Source of the DNA: Pseudomonas delhiensis
GTDB lineage: Bacteria; Pseudomonadota; Gammaproteobacteria; Pseudomonadales; Pseudomonadaceae
DNA length: 64,000 bases
Assembly: GCF_900187975.1 (NCBI RefSeq)
Contig: NZ_FZPC01000020.1
Span: forward strand, 1-64,000
Direction of reading: 5' to 3'
The translations under genes were made by a program, and so were the position numbers. The notes below the pieces were generated by a model that was not told where the DNA came from, did no database searches, and saw nothing but the letters and a program-made list of their open reading frames with translations. Below are positions 45,404 through 54,349 of the stretch, one piece after another (positions within the stretch are counted from its first letter, which is position 1; every line of letters begins with the position of its first letter).

Positions 45404-45943
45404 GTGAAACCCGTTCCCGCCCTGCTTTCGCTGCTCGTCCTGCCCGGCCTGGCCCTCGCCGCCGAGCCCAAGCTCTACGGGCGCTACGAATGGGTCGGCC
45501 TGCCCGAGCTGGACCAGACGCTGCAGGCCAAGATGGACACCGGTGCCTACACCTCGTCGCTGTCGGCCAGGGACATCCAGCTGTTCCAGCGCGACGGCGA
45601 GCAGTGGGTGCGCTTCCGCCTGGCCACCAAGGACGGCGGCGACTCGCAGTACGAGCACAAGCTGGCGCGCATCTCCAAGATCAAGAACCGCGCCGACGAA
45701 GCCGGCGAGGACGACGAGGAGGAGCGCGCCAGCGGCCTCAGCGAGCGCCCGGTGATCCTGCTGCCGGTGTGCCTGGGCGGCGACCAGCAGGTGATCGAGG
45801 TCAACCTCACCGACCGCAGCCGCTTCAACTATCCCTTCCTGATGGGCGCCAAGGGCCTGCGCAAGTTCCACGCCGCGGTGGACGCCAGCGAGCGCTTCGC
45901 CGCCGGCAAGCCCAACTGCGCCGGCGGCCGCTCCGACGATTGA
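45404..45943 (+). CDS. Secreted retropepsin-like protein upstream of creB
   Basis: A 179-residue exported paralogue of the protein at 39396 (PF05618 family). A signal peptide ends ALAAEP; DTG occurs at 45-47 in AKMDTGAYTSSLSARD, and the distal block is VCLGGDQQVIEVNLTDRSRFNYPFLMG. An acidic insertion (DEAGEDDEEERA) is absent from the other copy. I place the start at GTG 45404 because CTGGAG is 6 bp upstream; ATG 45368 would add 12 residues. PA0462 is the probable counterpart, directly before creB. Confidence 0.83.
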   Translation: MKPVPALLSLLVLPGLALAAEPKLYGRYEWVGLPELDQTLQAKMDTGAYTSSLSARDIQLFQRDGEQWVRFRLATKDGGDSQYEHKLARISKIKNRADEAGEDDEEERASGLSERPVILLPVCLGGDQQVIEVNLTDRSRFNYPFLMGAKGLRKFHAAVDASERFAAGKPNCAGGRSDD

Positions 45944-45998
45944 CGGGGCGCCGGCCTTGCGGCTTGATGGAAGGCCCCGCCACCCGGGCACGGAAGCC

Positions 45999-46682
45999 AT
46001 GCCGCACATCCTCATCGTCGAAGACGAAGCCGCCATCGCCGACACCCTGCTCTACGCCCTGCAGGCCGAAGGCTTCGCCGCCACCTGGCTGAGCCTGGCC
46101 GGCGAGGCCCTGCGGCGCCTGCGCGAGGAGGCCTTCGACCTGGTCATCCTCGACGTCGGCCTGCCCGACATCAGCGGCTTCGAGGCCTGCCGCCAGCTGC
46201 GCCGCTTCTCCGAGGTGCCGGTGATCTTCCTCACCGCCCGCGACGCCGAGATCGACCGCGTGGTGGGCCTGGAGATCGGCGCCGACGACTACGTGGTCAA
46301 GCCCTTCAGCCCGCGCGAGGTGGCTGCGCGGGTCAAGGCCATTCTCCGCCGCGGCCCGCCCCGCGCCAGCGCCGAGGCGGCGCCGGCCGGGCCCTTCCAG
46401 GTGGACGAGGGGCGCTTCCTGATCCACTACCGCGGCCAGGCGCTGAACCTCACCCTCCACGAATTCCGCCTGCTCCAGGCGCTGCTGGCGCGCCCGGGCC
46501 GGGTGTTCAGCCGCGAGCTGCTGCTGCAGGCCCTGGGGGTGGCGGCCCAGGCCGGCTACGAGCGCAACATCGACAGCCACATCAAGAGCCTGCGCGCCAA
46601 GCTGCGCCAGGTGGCCGCGGACGCCGAGCCGATCCAGACGCACCGCGGCCTGGGCTACAGCTACGCGGCGGAGAAGGCCTGA
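45999..46682 (+). CDS. creB: Response regulator CreB
   Basis: A 227-residue OmpR-class regulator. The receiver domain has the acidic pair Glu8-Asp9, phospho-acceptor Asp52 (ILDVGLPD), and Lys in VVKPFSPRE; the C-terminal winged-helix DNA-binding domain ends with RGLGYSY. In P. aeruginosa CreBC is linked to beta-lactam response and is activated on loss of PBP4, with creD as its main target. The stop and creC start share one base (TGATG). Confidence 0.94.
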   Translation: MPHILIVEDEAAIADTLLYALQAEGFAATWLSLAGEALRRLREEAFDLVILDVGLPDISGFEACRQLRRFSEVPVIFLTARDAEIDRVVGLEIGADDYVVKPFSPREVAARVKAILRRGPPRASAEAAPAGPFQVDEGRFLIHYRGQALNLTLHEFRLLQALLARPGRVFSRELLLQALGVAAQAGYERNIDSHIKSLRAKLRQVAADAEPIQTHRGLGYSYAAEKA

Positions 46683-48100
46683 TGCCGCTGGGCGTGCGGA
46701 TCTTCCTGGCGTACTTCCTGTTCGTCGGGCTGACCGCCTACTTCGTGCTGAGCACGGTGATGGACGAGATCCGCCCCGGGGTGCGCCAGTCCACCGAGGA
46801 AACCCTGGTGGACACCGCCAACCTGCTGGCCGAGGTGCTGCGCGACGACCTGAAGCACGGCACCCTGGTCCACAGCCAGCTCCCCGAGCTGCTCAGGGCC
46901 TACGGCGCGCGCAGCCCCCAGGCGGACATCTGGGGCGTGCGCAAGAACGCGGTGAACCACCGCATCTACGTCACCGACGCCCGCGGCATCGTCCTGCTCG
47001 ACTCGGCCGGCGAGGCGGTGGGCCAGGACTACTCGCGCTGGAACGACGTCTACCTGACCCTGCAGGGCAAGTACGGCGCGCGCTCCAGCCGCGAGTCGGC
47101 GGACGACCCGGGCTCCTCGGTGATGTACGTGGCGGCGCCGATCAAGGACGGCGAGAAGATCATCGGCGTGGTCTCGGTGGCCAAGCCCAACCGCACCCTG
47201 CAACCCTACATCGAACGCTCGCAGCGGCGCCTGGCCTGGCTCGGCGGCGGGTTGGTGGTGCTCGGCCTGCTGGTTGGCGGGCTGCTTTCCTGGTGGCTGA
47301 GCGGCGCCCTGCGCAAGCTCACCCGCTACGCCCAGGCTGTCAGCGAGGGCCGCCGCGCCGAACTGCCGCGCTACCGCGGCGGCGAGATGGCGCAACTGGC
47401 CGAGGCGGTGGAGCGCATGCGCGTGCAACTGGAGGGCAAGGCCTACGTCGAGCGCTACGTGCATACCCTGACCCACGAGCTGAAGAGCCCGCTGGCGGCC
47501 ATCCGCGGCGCCGCCGAACTGCTCGAAGGCGAGATGCCGGCGGCGCAGCGCGAGCGCTTCGTCGGCAACATCGCCGGCGAGAGCCAGCGCCTGCAGCAAC
47601 TGGTGGAGCGCCTGCTGAGCCTGGCCCAGGTGGAACAGCGCCAGGGCCTGGAGGAAAGCGAGCCGGTAAAGCTGCACGAACTGGTGGCGGAACTGCTGCA
47701 GGCCAACCTGGCACGCCTGGAAGGCTTGCGGGTGGAGAACGCGGTGCCGGAGGAAGCGCTGGTGGTGGGGGAGCGCTTCCTGCTGCGCCAGGCGCTGGGC
47801 AACCTGCTGGACAATGCCCTGGACTTCACCCCGGCTGGCGGGGCGATCCGTTTCAGCGCCCTGCGCGAGGGGGAAAGCTGGCGCCTGGCGCTGCTCAACG
47901 AGGGGCCGGCGATTCCGGACTACGCGCTGGAGCGGCTGACTGAGCGGTTCTATTCCCTGCCGCGGCCGGGGACGGGGCGTAAGAGCACCGGGCTTGGGCT
48001 GAACTTCGTTGCCGAGGTGGCTGGGTTGCATGGCGGGAGGCTGGGTGTGGGGAATGTTGAAGGTGGGGTGGAAGCTTGGCTGGAGGTGCCGGGGGGCTGA
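46682..48100 (+). CDS. creC: Sensor histidine kinase CreC
   Basis: A 472-residue inner-membrane kinase. TM1 is at about 7-27, a periplasmic sensor region spans 28-183 (with a CHASE/PAS-like YVTDARGIVLLDSAG strand set), and TM2 is at about 184-206. HAMP follows, then the phospho-acceptor His265 (HTLTHELKSPLAAIRG), and the ATP-binding N (LGNLLDNALDFTP), F and G boxes. The last ~40 codons switch from C-ending to T/G-ending codons and are extremely G-rich on this strand, unlike the rest of the gene. Confidence 0.95.
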   Translation: MPLGVRIFLAYFLFVGLTAYFVLSTVMDEIRPGVRQSTEETLVDTANLLAEVLRDDLKHGTLVHSQLPELLRAYGARSPQADIWGVRKNAVNHRIYVTDARGIVLLDSAGEAVGQDYSRWNDVYLTLQGKYGARSSRESADDPGSSVMYVAAPIKDGEKIIGVVSVAKPNRTLQPYIERSQRRLAWLGGGLVVLGLLVGGLLSWWLSGALRKLTRYAQAVSEGRRAELPRYRGGEMAQLAEAVERMRVQLEGKAYVERYVHTLTHELKSPLAAIRGAAELLEGEMPAAQRERFVGNIAGESQRLQQLVERLLSLAQVEQRQGLEESEPVKLHELVAELLQANLARLEGLRVENAVPEEALVVGERFLLRQALGNLLDNALDFTPAGGAIRFSALREGESWRLALLNEGPAIPDYALERLTERFYSLPRPGTGRKSTGLGLNFVAEVAGLHGGRLGVGNVEGGVEAWLEVPGG

Positions 48101-48120
48101 CAGGAGAAGAGCCTGAGAGC

Positions 48121-48293
48121 CCCTCTCCCCAGCCCTCTCCCTGAAGGGAGAGGGGGCTTGTCCGTGCCGAGAGGAGGAATGGTTTCAGCCGGAAACCTTC
48201 GGTGTTGCCGGCTAACTCCAAAATACCCAACCACGCCGAACGGTCCCCTCTCCCTTCAGGGCGGGGCGCGCAGCCGAGGGTTAGGGAGAGGGA
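48121..48293. repeat. CCCTCTCCC-type palindromes between creC and creD
   Basis: CCCTCTCCCTGAAGGGAGAGGG-like dyads occur at 48121-48155 and again, interrupted by a GCGGGGCGCGCAGCCG insert, at 48244-48293. The same family occurs at 30756 and 54350. Confidence 0.88.
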
Positions 48294-48296
48294 AAG

Positions 48297-48419
48297 GCGC
48301 CTACCCACCACACCAAAGCCAGCCCCCACACAATCCCCACAATCTCCCCATCCCACCACCACAAAGCCCCCACAGTACCGATCCAGACTCTCCACCACCC
48401 CACCCCCCGGAGAGCCCCC
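48297..48419 (+). other. C/A-rich leader of creD
   Basis: About 120 bp almost devoid of G on the plus strand (blocks such as CCACCACACC, CCCCACACAATCCCC, CCACCACCCCACCCCC), ending at the GGAGAG ribosome binding site of creD. It mirrors a G-rich tract at the end of creC. I looked for the cre tag (TTCAC, 6 bp, TTCAC) in 48101-48419 on both strands and did not see it. Confidence 0.6.
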
Positions 48420-49793
48420 ATGAACCGCCCCCTGCTTTTCAAGCTCGGCGCCATCGCCGTGCTCATGCTCCTGCTGCTGGTCCCCCTGCTGATGATCGAT
48501 GGCCTGGTCGTGGAGCGGCAGGCCTACCGCGACGGCGTGCTGCAGGACATCGCCCGCAGTTCCGCCTACGCCCAGCGCCTGCGCGGGCCGCTGCTGGTGG
48601 TGCCCTACGTGCGCCAGGTGCTGGAGTGGGAGCGCGACGAGCGCAGCGGCACCCGCGTGCAGGTGCAGCGGGAGAAGCGCGGGCGCCTGTACTTCCTGCC
48701 GGAGACCTTCCTGGTCGACGGCCAGATGAGCACCGAACTGCGCCACCGCGGCATCTACGAGGCGCGCCTGTACCACCTGGAAAGCCGCGTCAGCGGTAGT
48801 TTCGTGGTGCCGGCGCACTACGGCGTGCGCGACGACCTGGGCAGCTACCGCTTCGAGCAGCCGTTCCTGGCGGTGGGCATCAGCGACGTGCGCGGCATCC
48901 AGAACGCGCTCAAGCTGAGCCTCGACGGCCGCACCCTGGACTTCGCCCCCGGCAGCCGCTCGCAGCGCCTGGGCGAGGGCGTGCACGCGCCCCTGCCGCT
49001 GGACGCCAGCGCCGCCGAGCAGCGCTTCGACTACGCCTTCGAACTGGCCCTGCTGGGCAGCTCGCGGCTGGACATCACCCCGGTGGGCCGCGACAGCCAG
49101 GTCAGCCTCAAGGCCGACTGGCCGCACCCCAGCTTCGGCGGCGAGTTCCTGCCGGTGGAGCGCAGCATCGGCGCCGATGGCTTCAGCGCACGCTGGCGCA
49201 CCAGCTTCTTCGCCAGCAGCATGGAGGAGGCGCTGCAGAACTGCTTCGCCGGCAAGGGCTGCGACACCTTCGACTCGCGCGGTTTCGGCGTCAGCCTGGT
49301 GGACCCGGTCGACCAGTACCTCAAGGCCGACCGCGCGCTGAAGTACGCGCTGCTGTTCATCGGCCTGACCTTCGCCGGCTTCTTCCTCTTCGAGGTGCTC
49401 AAGGGCCTGGCCCTGCACCCGGTGCAGTACGCCCTGGTGGGCCTGGCCCTGGCGCTGTTCTACCTGCTGTTGCTGTCGCTGGCCGAGCATGTCGGCTTCG
49501 AACGCGCCTACCTGGCCTCCGCCGGCGCCTGCGTGGCATTGATCGGCTTCTACCTGTGCACGGTGCTGCGCAGCGTGGTGCGCGGCTGCGCCTTCGGCGC
49601 CGGCCTGGGGCTGCTCTACGCCATGCTCTACGGCCTGCTGCGGGCCGAGGACTATGCGCTGCTGATGGGCTCGCTGCTGTTGTTCGCGGTGCTCGCCGGG
49701 GTGATGGCGCTGACCCGCCGGCTGGACTGGTACGGCGTCGGCCGGCGCGCGGAGCCGCAGTTTTCCCTGGACGAAGTGAGCCACGAAGGCTGA
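48420..49793 (+). CDS. creD: Cell envelope integrity inner membrane protein CreD
   Basis: A 457-residue inner-membrane protein of the CreD family. One N-terminal span (GAIAVLMLLLLVPLLMIDGL) is followed by a periplasmic domain of about 300 residues, then six closely spaced C-terminal spans starting near residue 305 (YALLFIGLTFAGFFLFEVLKG). In relatives CreD is induced by CreBC and affects envelope stability and beta-lactam phenotype. The ATG follows GGAGAG. Separated from creC by 319 bp of repeats, it probably has its own promoter, although no cre tag is recognisable. Confidence 0.94.
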   Translation: MNRPLLFKLGAIAVLMLLLLVPLLMIDGLVVERQAYRDGVLQDIARSSAYAQRLRGPLLVVPYVRQVLEWERDERSGTRVQVQREKRGRLYFLPETFLVDGQMSTELRHRGIYEARLYHLESRVSGSFVVPAHYGVRDDLGSYRFEQPFLAVGISDVRGIQNALKLSLDGRTLDFAPGSRSQRLGEGVHAPLPLDASAAEQRFDYAFELALLGSSRLDITPVGRDSQVSLKADWPHPSFGGEFLPVERSIGADGFSARWRTSFFASSMEEALQNCFAGKGCDTFDSRGFGVSLVDPVDQYLKADRALKYALLFIGLTFAGFFLFEVLKGLALHPVQYALVGLALALFYLLLLSLAEHVGFERAYLASAGACVALIGFYLCTVLRSVVRGCAFGAGLGLLYAMLYGLLRAEDYALLMGSLLLFAVLAGVMALTRRLDWYGVGRRAEPQFSLDEVSHEG

Positions 49794-49804
49794 AGGAGGC
49801 CGCC

Positions 49805-50010
49805 ATGCAACTGCTGACTGTTGTACTGCCGGGAGCGCGCCGGTGAGCGCCTGGGGCGGGTTGCGCGAGGAGCGCCGGGCCGGCCGGCGCCTGGCCCGGC
49901 GGATCGCCGGCCTGGTGTTGCGGGCGCGCGGTGAAGGGTTCACGAGCAAGCTCGCTCCTACGAAGAGCGGGGGGCGCGCCCAGCCTGGCCCTGCTGCCCG
50001 CGGCGGATAA
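49805..50010 (+). pseudogene. Possible remnant of a gene downstream of creD
   Basis: A 13-codon frame (ATG 49805 to TGA 49846, MQLLTVVLPGARR) is coupled by GTGA to a second frame starting GTG 49843 (MSAWGGLREERRAG..). The second frame reads about 30 plausible codons before running into a REP element at 49941 and stopping at 50010. This could be the beginning of a gene truncated by repeat insertion, or non-coding. Evidence is thin. Confidence 0.22.
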
Positions 50011-50030
50011 CCGCGAACGGTTATTCGCCG
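49941..50030. repeat. REP half-elements between creD and the GST gene
   Basis: A GAGCAAGCTCGCTCCTAC half-element at 49941-49961 and a GGCGGATAACCG..GGTTATTCGCC element at 50002-50030, directly before the GST stop codon. Confidence 0.85.
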
Positions 50031-50040
50031 TGCCGATCCG

Positions 50041-50664
50041 TCAGGCCGGCTGTGTGGCCTGCAGGGAGGGGCGCCTGGCGGCCTCGGCGTACCAGGCCGC
50101 CAGCTTCGGGTAGCGCTCGCGCCAGGCCCAGTCCGGGCGGCGGAAGTCGAAGTAGCCCAGGGCGCAGGCCAGGCCGATGGCGACGATGTCGAAGCGCTCG
50201 TTCAGCGCCGCGAAGGCCTCGCCCTCGAAGTGCTCCAGGGCGCGCTCGATCTTCTGCTGCTGGCCCTGCAGCCAGTCGTCCCAGCGCTTCTGCTCGGGGC
50301 GCACGAAGGTTTCGTAGCGGCTCAGCACGGCGGCGTCCATGACGGCGTCGGCCAGCGCGGCGAGGGCCAGGCGCTGCCAGCGCTGCGGGCCTTCGCGGGG
50401 GACCAGCGGTTCGCCGGCGTGCTGCTGGTCGAGGTATTCGGCTATCACCCGGCTGTCGTACAGGGCCTGGCCGTCGGCCAGGCGCAGGCAGGGGATCTTG
50501 CCCGCCGGGTTGCAGGCGTTGACCCCGGCGTCCGGGCTCACCGGGCTGAGGCTGGCGGCCTGCAGGCGCACCTTGTCGAGCTGGCCGGTCTCGTGCAGCA
50601 GCACCATGACCTTGCGCACGAAGGGCGAGGCGGGGGCGTGGAACAGGGTGAGGGTGGGGCTCAT
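50041..50664 (-). CDS. Glutathione S-transferase
   Basis: A 207-residue cytosolic GST. The N-terminal thioredoxin-like domain includes LFHAPASPFVRKVMVLLHE with Ser12/Ser-type active residues and the glutathione-binding GKIPCLRLADGQALYDSRVIAEYLD block; the C-terminal helical domain includes FDIVAIGLACALGYFDFR. It follows the Vgb-like gene by 12 bp on the same strand and is probably co-transcribed with it. Probable counterpart of PA0473 beside the fiu genes. Substrate unknown. Confidence 0.9.
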   Translation of the reverse strand: MSPTLTLFHAPASPFVRKVMVLLHETGQLDKVRLQAASLSPVSPDAGVNACNPAGKIPCLRLADGQALYDSRVIAEYLDQQHAGEPLVPREGPQRWQRLALAALADAVMDAAVLSRYETFVRPEQKRWDDWLQGQQQKIERALEHFEGEAFAALNERFDIVAIGLACALGYFDFRRPDWAWRERYPKLAAWYAEAARRPSLQATQPA

Positions 50665-50676
50665 GGCGTCTCCTGG

Positions 50677-51633
50677 TTATTCGCGGATGACCAGCAGGCG
50701 GTCGCTGCCGGCGTCGGCGCCCCAGACCTCGCCGGGACGGCCGCTGAGCTGGCTGACCCGGGCCTCGGCCTGGTCGCTGGGGTAGGCGGTGAATTTCTCG
50801 CTCTGCGGGTCGAAGCGCAACACGGCGTCGCCGCCCGGGTCGCTGAGCCACACGCGGTCCATGGCATCGACGTAGAGCGCGCCGGGCTGCGGGTGGTCGC
50901 CGGGCAGGCGCCAGCTCTTCCACTTGCCGTCGCTGGGGTCGAAGCGGCCGAGCCGGCCGCTGCCGGCTTCGCTCACCCACAGCCGGCCGATGGAATCGGC
51001 GCCCAGTTGCTGCGGTCGCCCGCCTGGTTCGGGCAGCGGGAAGCGGGTGACGGCCTGGCCGAGGGGATCGATGCGGTTGATGCTGTCGTCGTCGGCGGAG
51101 GCGTACCAGACCTGGCCGTCGGGCGTCACCGCCAGGCCCTGGGCGCTCTTGCCGCCGGGCGTGGCCCAGACCTCGAGCTTGCGCGTGGCGGGGTCGATGC
51201 GGCCGTAGAAGCCCTTCGCGCCGGTGAACCAGATGTCGTGGTCGTCATCGTAGGCCAGGCTGTCCAGGCCGGCGTCGGCGGCCTCCTTGGGCAACGGCAC
51301 CACCTCGCTGCCGAGGCGGTCCGGGTCGACACGGACCAGGGCGTTGAGGCCGCTGTCGGCGATCCAGGCCTCGCCATCCGGGCCGGCCAGCACGGCGCGC
51401 GGCAGCGAGCCCTGGCCCAGGCTGACCTGCTCGTCCTGGCCGCCCTGCGGGTCGAAGCGGCCCAGCGAACCATTGCCCCCGGCGACGTACCACAGCCGGC
51501 CGTCGTCGAGCATGGCCACGGCCTGGGGCGCGCTGCCTTTGCTCAGGGGGTAGTACTGCGGGTCTGCGGCGTGGGCGGTGCAGCTCAGCAGGAGGCCGAG
51601 CAGGGCGGGCAGGAGTCGCGGGCTTTGCGGCAT
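50677..51633 (-). CDS. Secreted Vgb/SMP-30-like beta-propeller protein
   Basis: A 318-residue exported protein. Signal peptide LLPALLGLLLSCTAHAAD, then six or seven repeats of the type DGRLWYVAGGNGSLGRFDPQ, DGQVWYASADDDSINRIDP, IGRLWVSEAGSGRLGRFDP, DRVWLSDPGGDAVLRFDPQ, which mark a beta-propeller related to virginiamycin B lyase. Enzymatic activity is unproven; the propeller may bind a ligand in the periplasm. The start at 51633 has GGGAGC upstream. It lies between fiuA and the GST gene. Confidence 0.85.
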   Translation of the reverse strand: MPQSPRLLPALLGLLLSCTAHAADPQYYPLSKGSAPQAVAMLDDGRLWYVAGGNGSLGRFDPQGGQDEQVSLGQGSLPRAVLAGPDGEAWIADSGLNALVRVDPDRLGSEVVPLPKEAADAGLDSLAYDDDHDIWFTGAKGFYGRIDPATRKLEVWATPGGKSAQGLAVTPDGQVWYASADDDSINRIDPLGQAVTRFPLPEPGGRPQQLGADSIGRLWVSEAGSGRLGRFDPSDGKWKSWRLPGDHPQPGALYVDAMDRVWLSDPGGDAVLRFDPQSEKFTAYPSDQAEARVSQLSGRPGEVWGADAGSDRLLVIRE

Positions 51634-51741
51634 GGGGGTGCTCCCGGGCGTGGCCGTTGGAAGGCGCACTGTAGCGCGCCACGCGCCGGGAGGCGAACGG
51701 CGCGCGGGGAACGCGCCGTGGGGAGGGGCTTCAGTGGGTTG

Positions 51742-54153
51742 TCACCACTTGTAGGTCAGGCTCGCCACCACTTTGCGCTGGTCGCCGTAGTAGCAGTAGT
51801 AGCCATCGCAGGTGGAGATGTAGTCCTTGTTGAACAGGTTGCTGGCGTTGACCGCGACCGAGGCGCCCTTGAGCGAGTTGTCCAGCTTGCCCAGGTCGTA
51901 GTGCACGGCGGCATCGGACAGGGTGTAGGAACCTGCGTAGCCGTCGAAGGTATTGGCCTGGTCACCGTAGGTATCGCCCACGTAGCGAATCCCGTAGCCG
52001 ACGCCGAAGCCGTCCAGCACACCGGCGTGCCAGGTGTAGTCGGCCCACAGCGAGGCCTGGTTGCGCGGGATCAGCTGCAGGTGGTTGCCGTCGTACTGGC
52101 CCTTGCGCACCTCGGTGTCGGTGTAGCTGTAGCTGCCGATCAGCTTGAGGTTCTCGGTGAGGTTGGAGTTGGCTTCCAGCTCCAGGCCGGTGACCTTGAC
52201 CTCGCCGGTCTGGCTGGTCACCGAGACGCCGCCGACGTTGTCGGAGACGGTCACGTTCTTCTGCCGCAGGTCGTACACGGCGGCGGTCAGCAGGGTGTCG
52301 CTGCCGGGGGGCTGGTACTTCACGCCCAGCTCCCACTGCTTGCCCTCGGTGGGCTTGAAGGAGGAGGTGCTGGTGACGTCGGCGCCGCTGGAGGGCTGGA
52401 ACGACTCCGCATACGACAGGTAGGGCGCCACGCCCGAGTCGAACACGTAGCTGATGGCGGCGTTGCCGCTGAACTTCTGGTCCGACTCGGAGTTGGTGGC
52501 GTTGCCGGCGTTGTGGAACTTGGTGCCTGTGTGCACCCAGTCCTGGCGGCCGCCGAGGGTCAGGCGCCAGTGGTCCAGGGCGATCTGGTCCTGGATGTAG
52601 GCGCCGGTCTGGAAGGTCTTCTGGTCATAGTCGTAGAAGGCCGAGGAGCGCGGCGGGCGCACGATCGGCTGGCCATAGACCGGGTTGATCACGTTGCTCG
52701 GCGGTACGCCGAAACCGAAGATCGACAGGTAGTTGGTGTTGCTGCGGTTGTGGTCCAGGCCCAGCAGCAGGGTGTGCTTGAGGTCGCCGGTGGCGAAGTC
52801 GGCCTGGAAGTTGTTGTCCACCACGAACTGGGTGACGTCCTCTTCGGTCGAGGTACTCATGCGGCTGATGGTGCCATCGTCGGTCACTACCGGCGGGCTG
52901 CCGGCATAGAGGGTGGTCGGGGTGATGGCGTCGAACGACAGGTCGTTCTTCATGTAGCGCAGGTTCTGGCGGAACTGCCAGACGTCGTTCAGGCGGTGCT
53001 CGAAGCTGTAGCCCAGCCAGTAGGTGGTGCGGTCGTAGTGTTCCCAGTCCGGATCGCCCAGGTTCTTGTGGTGGGAGATGTCGCCGAAGGGAGCGTCGTA
53101 CTTGGTGCCCTTGAGCGGCAGGAACTGGGTGGTGATGCCGGTATCGTCGCGGGTGAACTGGCTGAGGAAGGTCAGCCTGGTGTCGTCGTCGATGTTCCAG
53201 GTCAGGCTGGGGGCGATGTTGTAGCGCTTGTCCGGGATGTGGTCGACCTGGGTGTTGCTGTCGCGCACCACGCCGCTGACGCGGTATAGCAGCTTGCCTT
53301 GGTCATCCAGCGGGCCGGTGCTGTCGAAGTTGATCTGCTTGTGGTTGTAGTTGCCCGCCTGCAGTTGCACGGCATTGGCCTGCTCGGCCTGCGGGCGCAG
53401 GCTGACCATGTCCAGCAGGCCGCCGGGCGGGGTCTGGCCGTACACCGAAGAGGCCGGGCCGCGCAGCACGGCGACGCGCTCCAGGTCCCAGGTGTCGAGT
53501 TTCGGGTTGGCGTAGACGCCGGTGGCCATGGGCAGGCCGTCGAGGAACTGGGTGGGCTTGAAGCCGCGCACGCGCAGCCAGTCGGAGCGGGTGTCGCTGC
53601 CGTAGCTGCCGGCCACGGTGCCGGGCATGTAGCGCACGGCGTCGTCGAGGTTCAGCGCGGCGCGGTCCTGCATCTGCTCGCGGGTGGCCACGGAGATCGA
53701 CTTGGGCGTTTCGAGGATCGAGCTATCGGTCTTGGTGCCGGTCATGGTGCGAGTGGCGACGTAGCCGACGGTCGGCCCTTCGGGGTCTTCCTGGGCGGCG
53801 CTCACGGTGGTGGCGCCCATGGCCAGGGTGTCCTTGGGCAGCGGGCGCACGCTGTAGCTGCCGGAGGCGTTCTCCACCAGTTCCAGGCCGGTGCCTTCCA
53901 GCGCCTGGCGCAGGGCGCCGAGGCCGTCGTAGCGGCCTTGCACGGCATGGGCGTTGCGGCCGCTGGCCAGGGCCGGGTCGATGCTTAGGCTGATCCCGGC
54001 TTCCGCGGCGATGCGGTTGAGGGTGCTGGCCAGGGGGGCGGCGGGCAGCTGGTAGTCGCGTACGGCGTCGGCGGCGACGGAAGCCAGCGGGCTGGCGAGG
54101 AGGATGGCGGCGGCCAGCAGGTGCGGACGGAAGGCCATGGTGGGGGACGGCAT
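51742..54153 (-). CDS. fiuA: TonB-dependent ferrichrome receptor FiuA
   Basis: An 803-residue outer-membrane transporter. Signal peptide to about residue 29; an N-terminal signalling (STN) domain at about 35-110 (YQLPAAPLASTLNRIAAEAGISLSID) contacts the anti-sigma factor FiuR. The plug follows (ETPKSISVATREQMQDR, YMPGTVAGSYGSD, VLRGPASSVYGQTPPGG), then the 22-strand barrel ending in the aromatic YKW. The ATG at 54153 is chosen for its AGGAG site. Gene order with fiuR-fiuI and the length both match P. aeruginosa FiuA; ferrichrome specificity is inferred from that. Confidence 0.93.
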   Translation of the reverse strand: MPSPTMAFRPHLLAAAILLASPLASVAADAVRDYQLPAAPLASTLNRIAAEAGISLSIDPALASGRNAHAVQGRYDGLGALRQALEGTGLELVENASGSYSVRPLPKDTLAMGATTVSAAQEDPEGPTVGYVATRTMTGTKTDSSILETPKSISVATREQMQDRAALNLDDAVRYMPGTVAGSYGSDTRSDWLRVRGFKPTQFLDGLPMATGVYANPKLDTWDLERVAVLRGPASSVYGQTPPGGLLDMVSLRPQAEQANAVQLQAGNYNHKQINFDSTGPLDDQGKLLYRVSGVVRDSNTQVDHIPDKRYNIAPSLTWNIDDDTRLTFLSQFTRDDTGITTQFLPLKGTKYDAPFGDISHHKNLGDPDWEHYDRTTYWLGYSFEHRLNDVWQFRQNLRYMKNDLSFDAITPTTLYAGSPPVVTDDGTISRMSTSTEEDVTQFVVDNNFQADFATGDLKHTLLLGLDHNRSNTNYLSIFGFGVPPSNVINPVYGQPIVRPPRSSAFYDYDQKTFQTGAYIQDQIALDHWRLTLGGRQDWVHTGTKFHNAGNATNSESDQKFSGNAAISYVFDSGVAPYLSYAESFQPSSGADVTSTSSFKPTEGKQWELGVKYQPPGSDTLLTAAVYDLRQKNVTVSDNVGGVSVTSQTGEVKVTGLELEANSNLTENLKLIGSYSYTDTEVRKGQYDGNHLQLIPRNQASLWADYTWHAGVLDGFGVGYGIRYVGDTYGDQANTFDGYAGSYTLSDAAVHYDLGKLDNSLKGASVAVNASNLFNKDYISTCDGYYCYYGDQRKVVASLTYKW

Positions 54154-54229
54154 CGGGGATTCACTCCTGGGTGTGAATATGTCTCGTTCGCCTGATTGCC
54201 GGTCGAGAATCGAAAAGTGATAGGGCTGT

Positions 54230-54245
54230 GCGAAAAAAATTTCGC
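54230..54245 (-). promoter_or_regulatory. AT-rich dyad upstream of fiuA, candidate FiuI promoter region
   Basis: GCGAAA-AAAA-TTTCGC, a 6-bp perfect inverted repeat, lies about 77-92 bp upstream of the fiuA ATG in an otherwise GC-rich gap. The target of the FiuI sigma factor should be in this interval, but I cannot fix the -35 and -10 hexamers with confidence. Confidence 0.3.
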
Positions 54246-54349
54246 GGGGCCTATTTCCAGTCCGATACAGCGTGATCAAGGGGCGTTCGGCTATCGCGGA
54301 CAAGGTCGTCTCAGGTTTGCGCCGAACTTCCCGTTCATGTCGGACAGCC

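Noticed and set aside
48101-48419. A cre-tag (TTCAC-N6-TTCAC) before creD
   Set aside because: I looked on both strands and found no acceptable match, so no CreB site is annotated.
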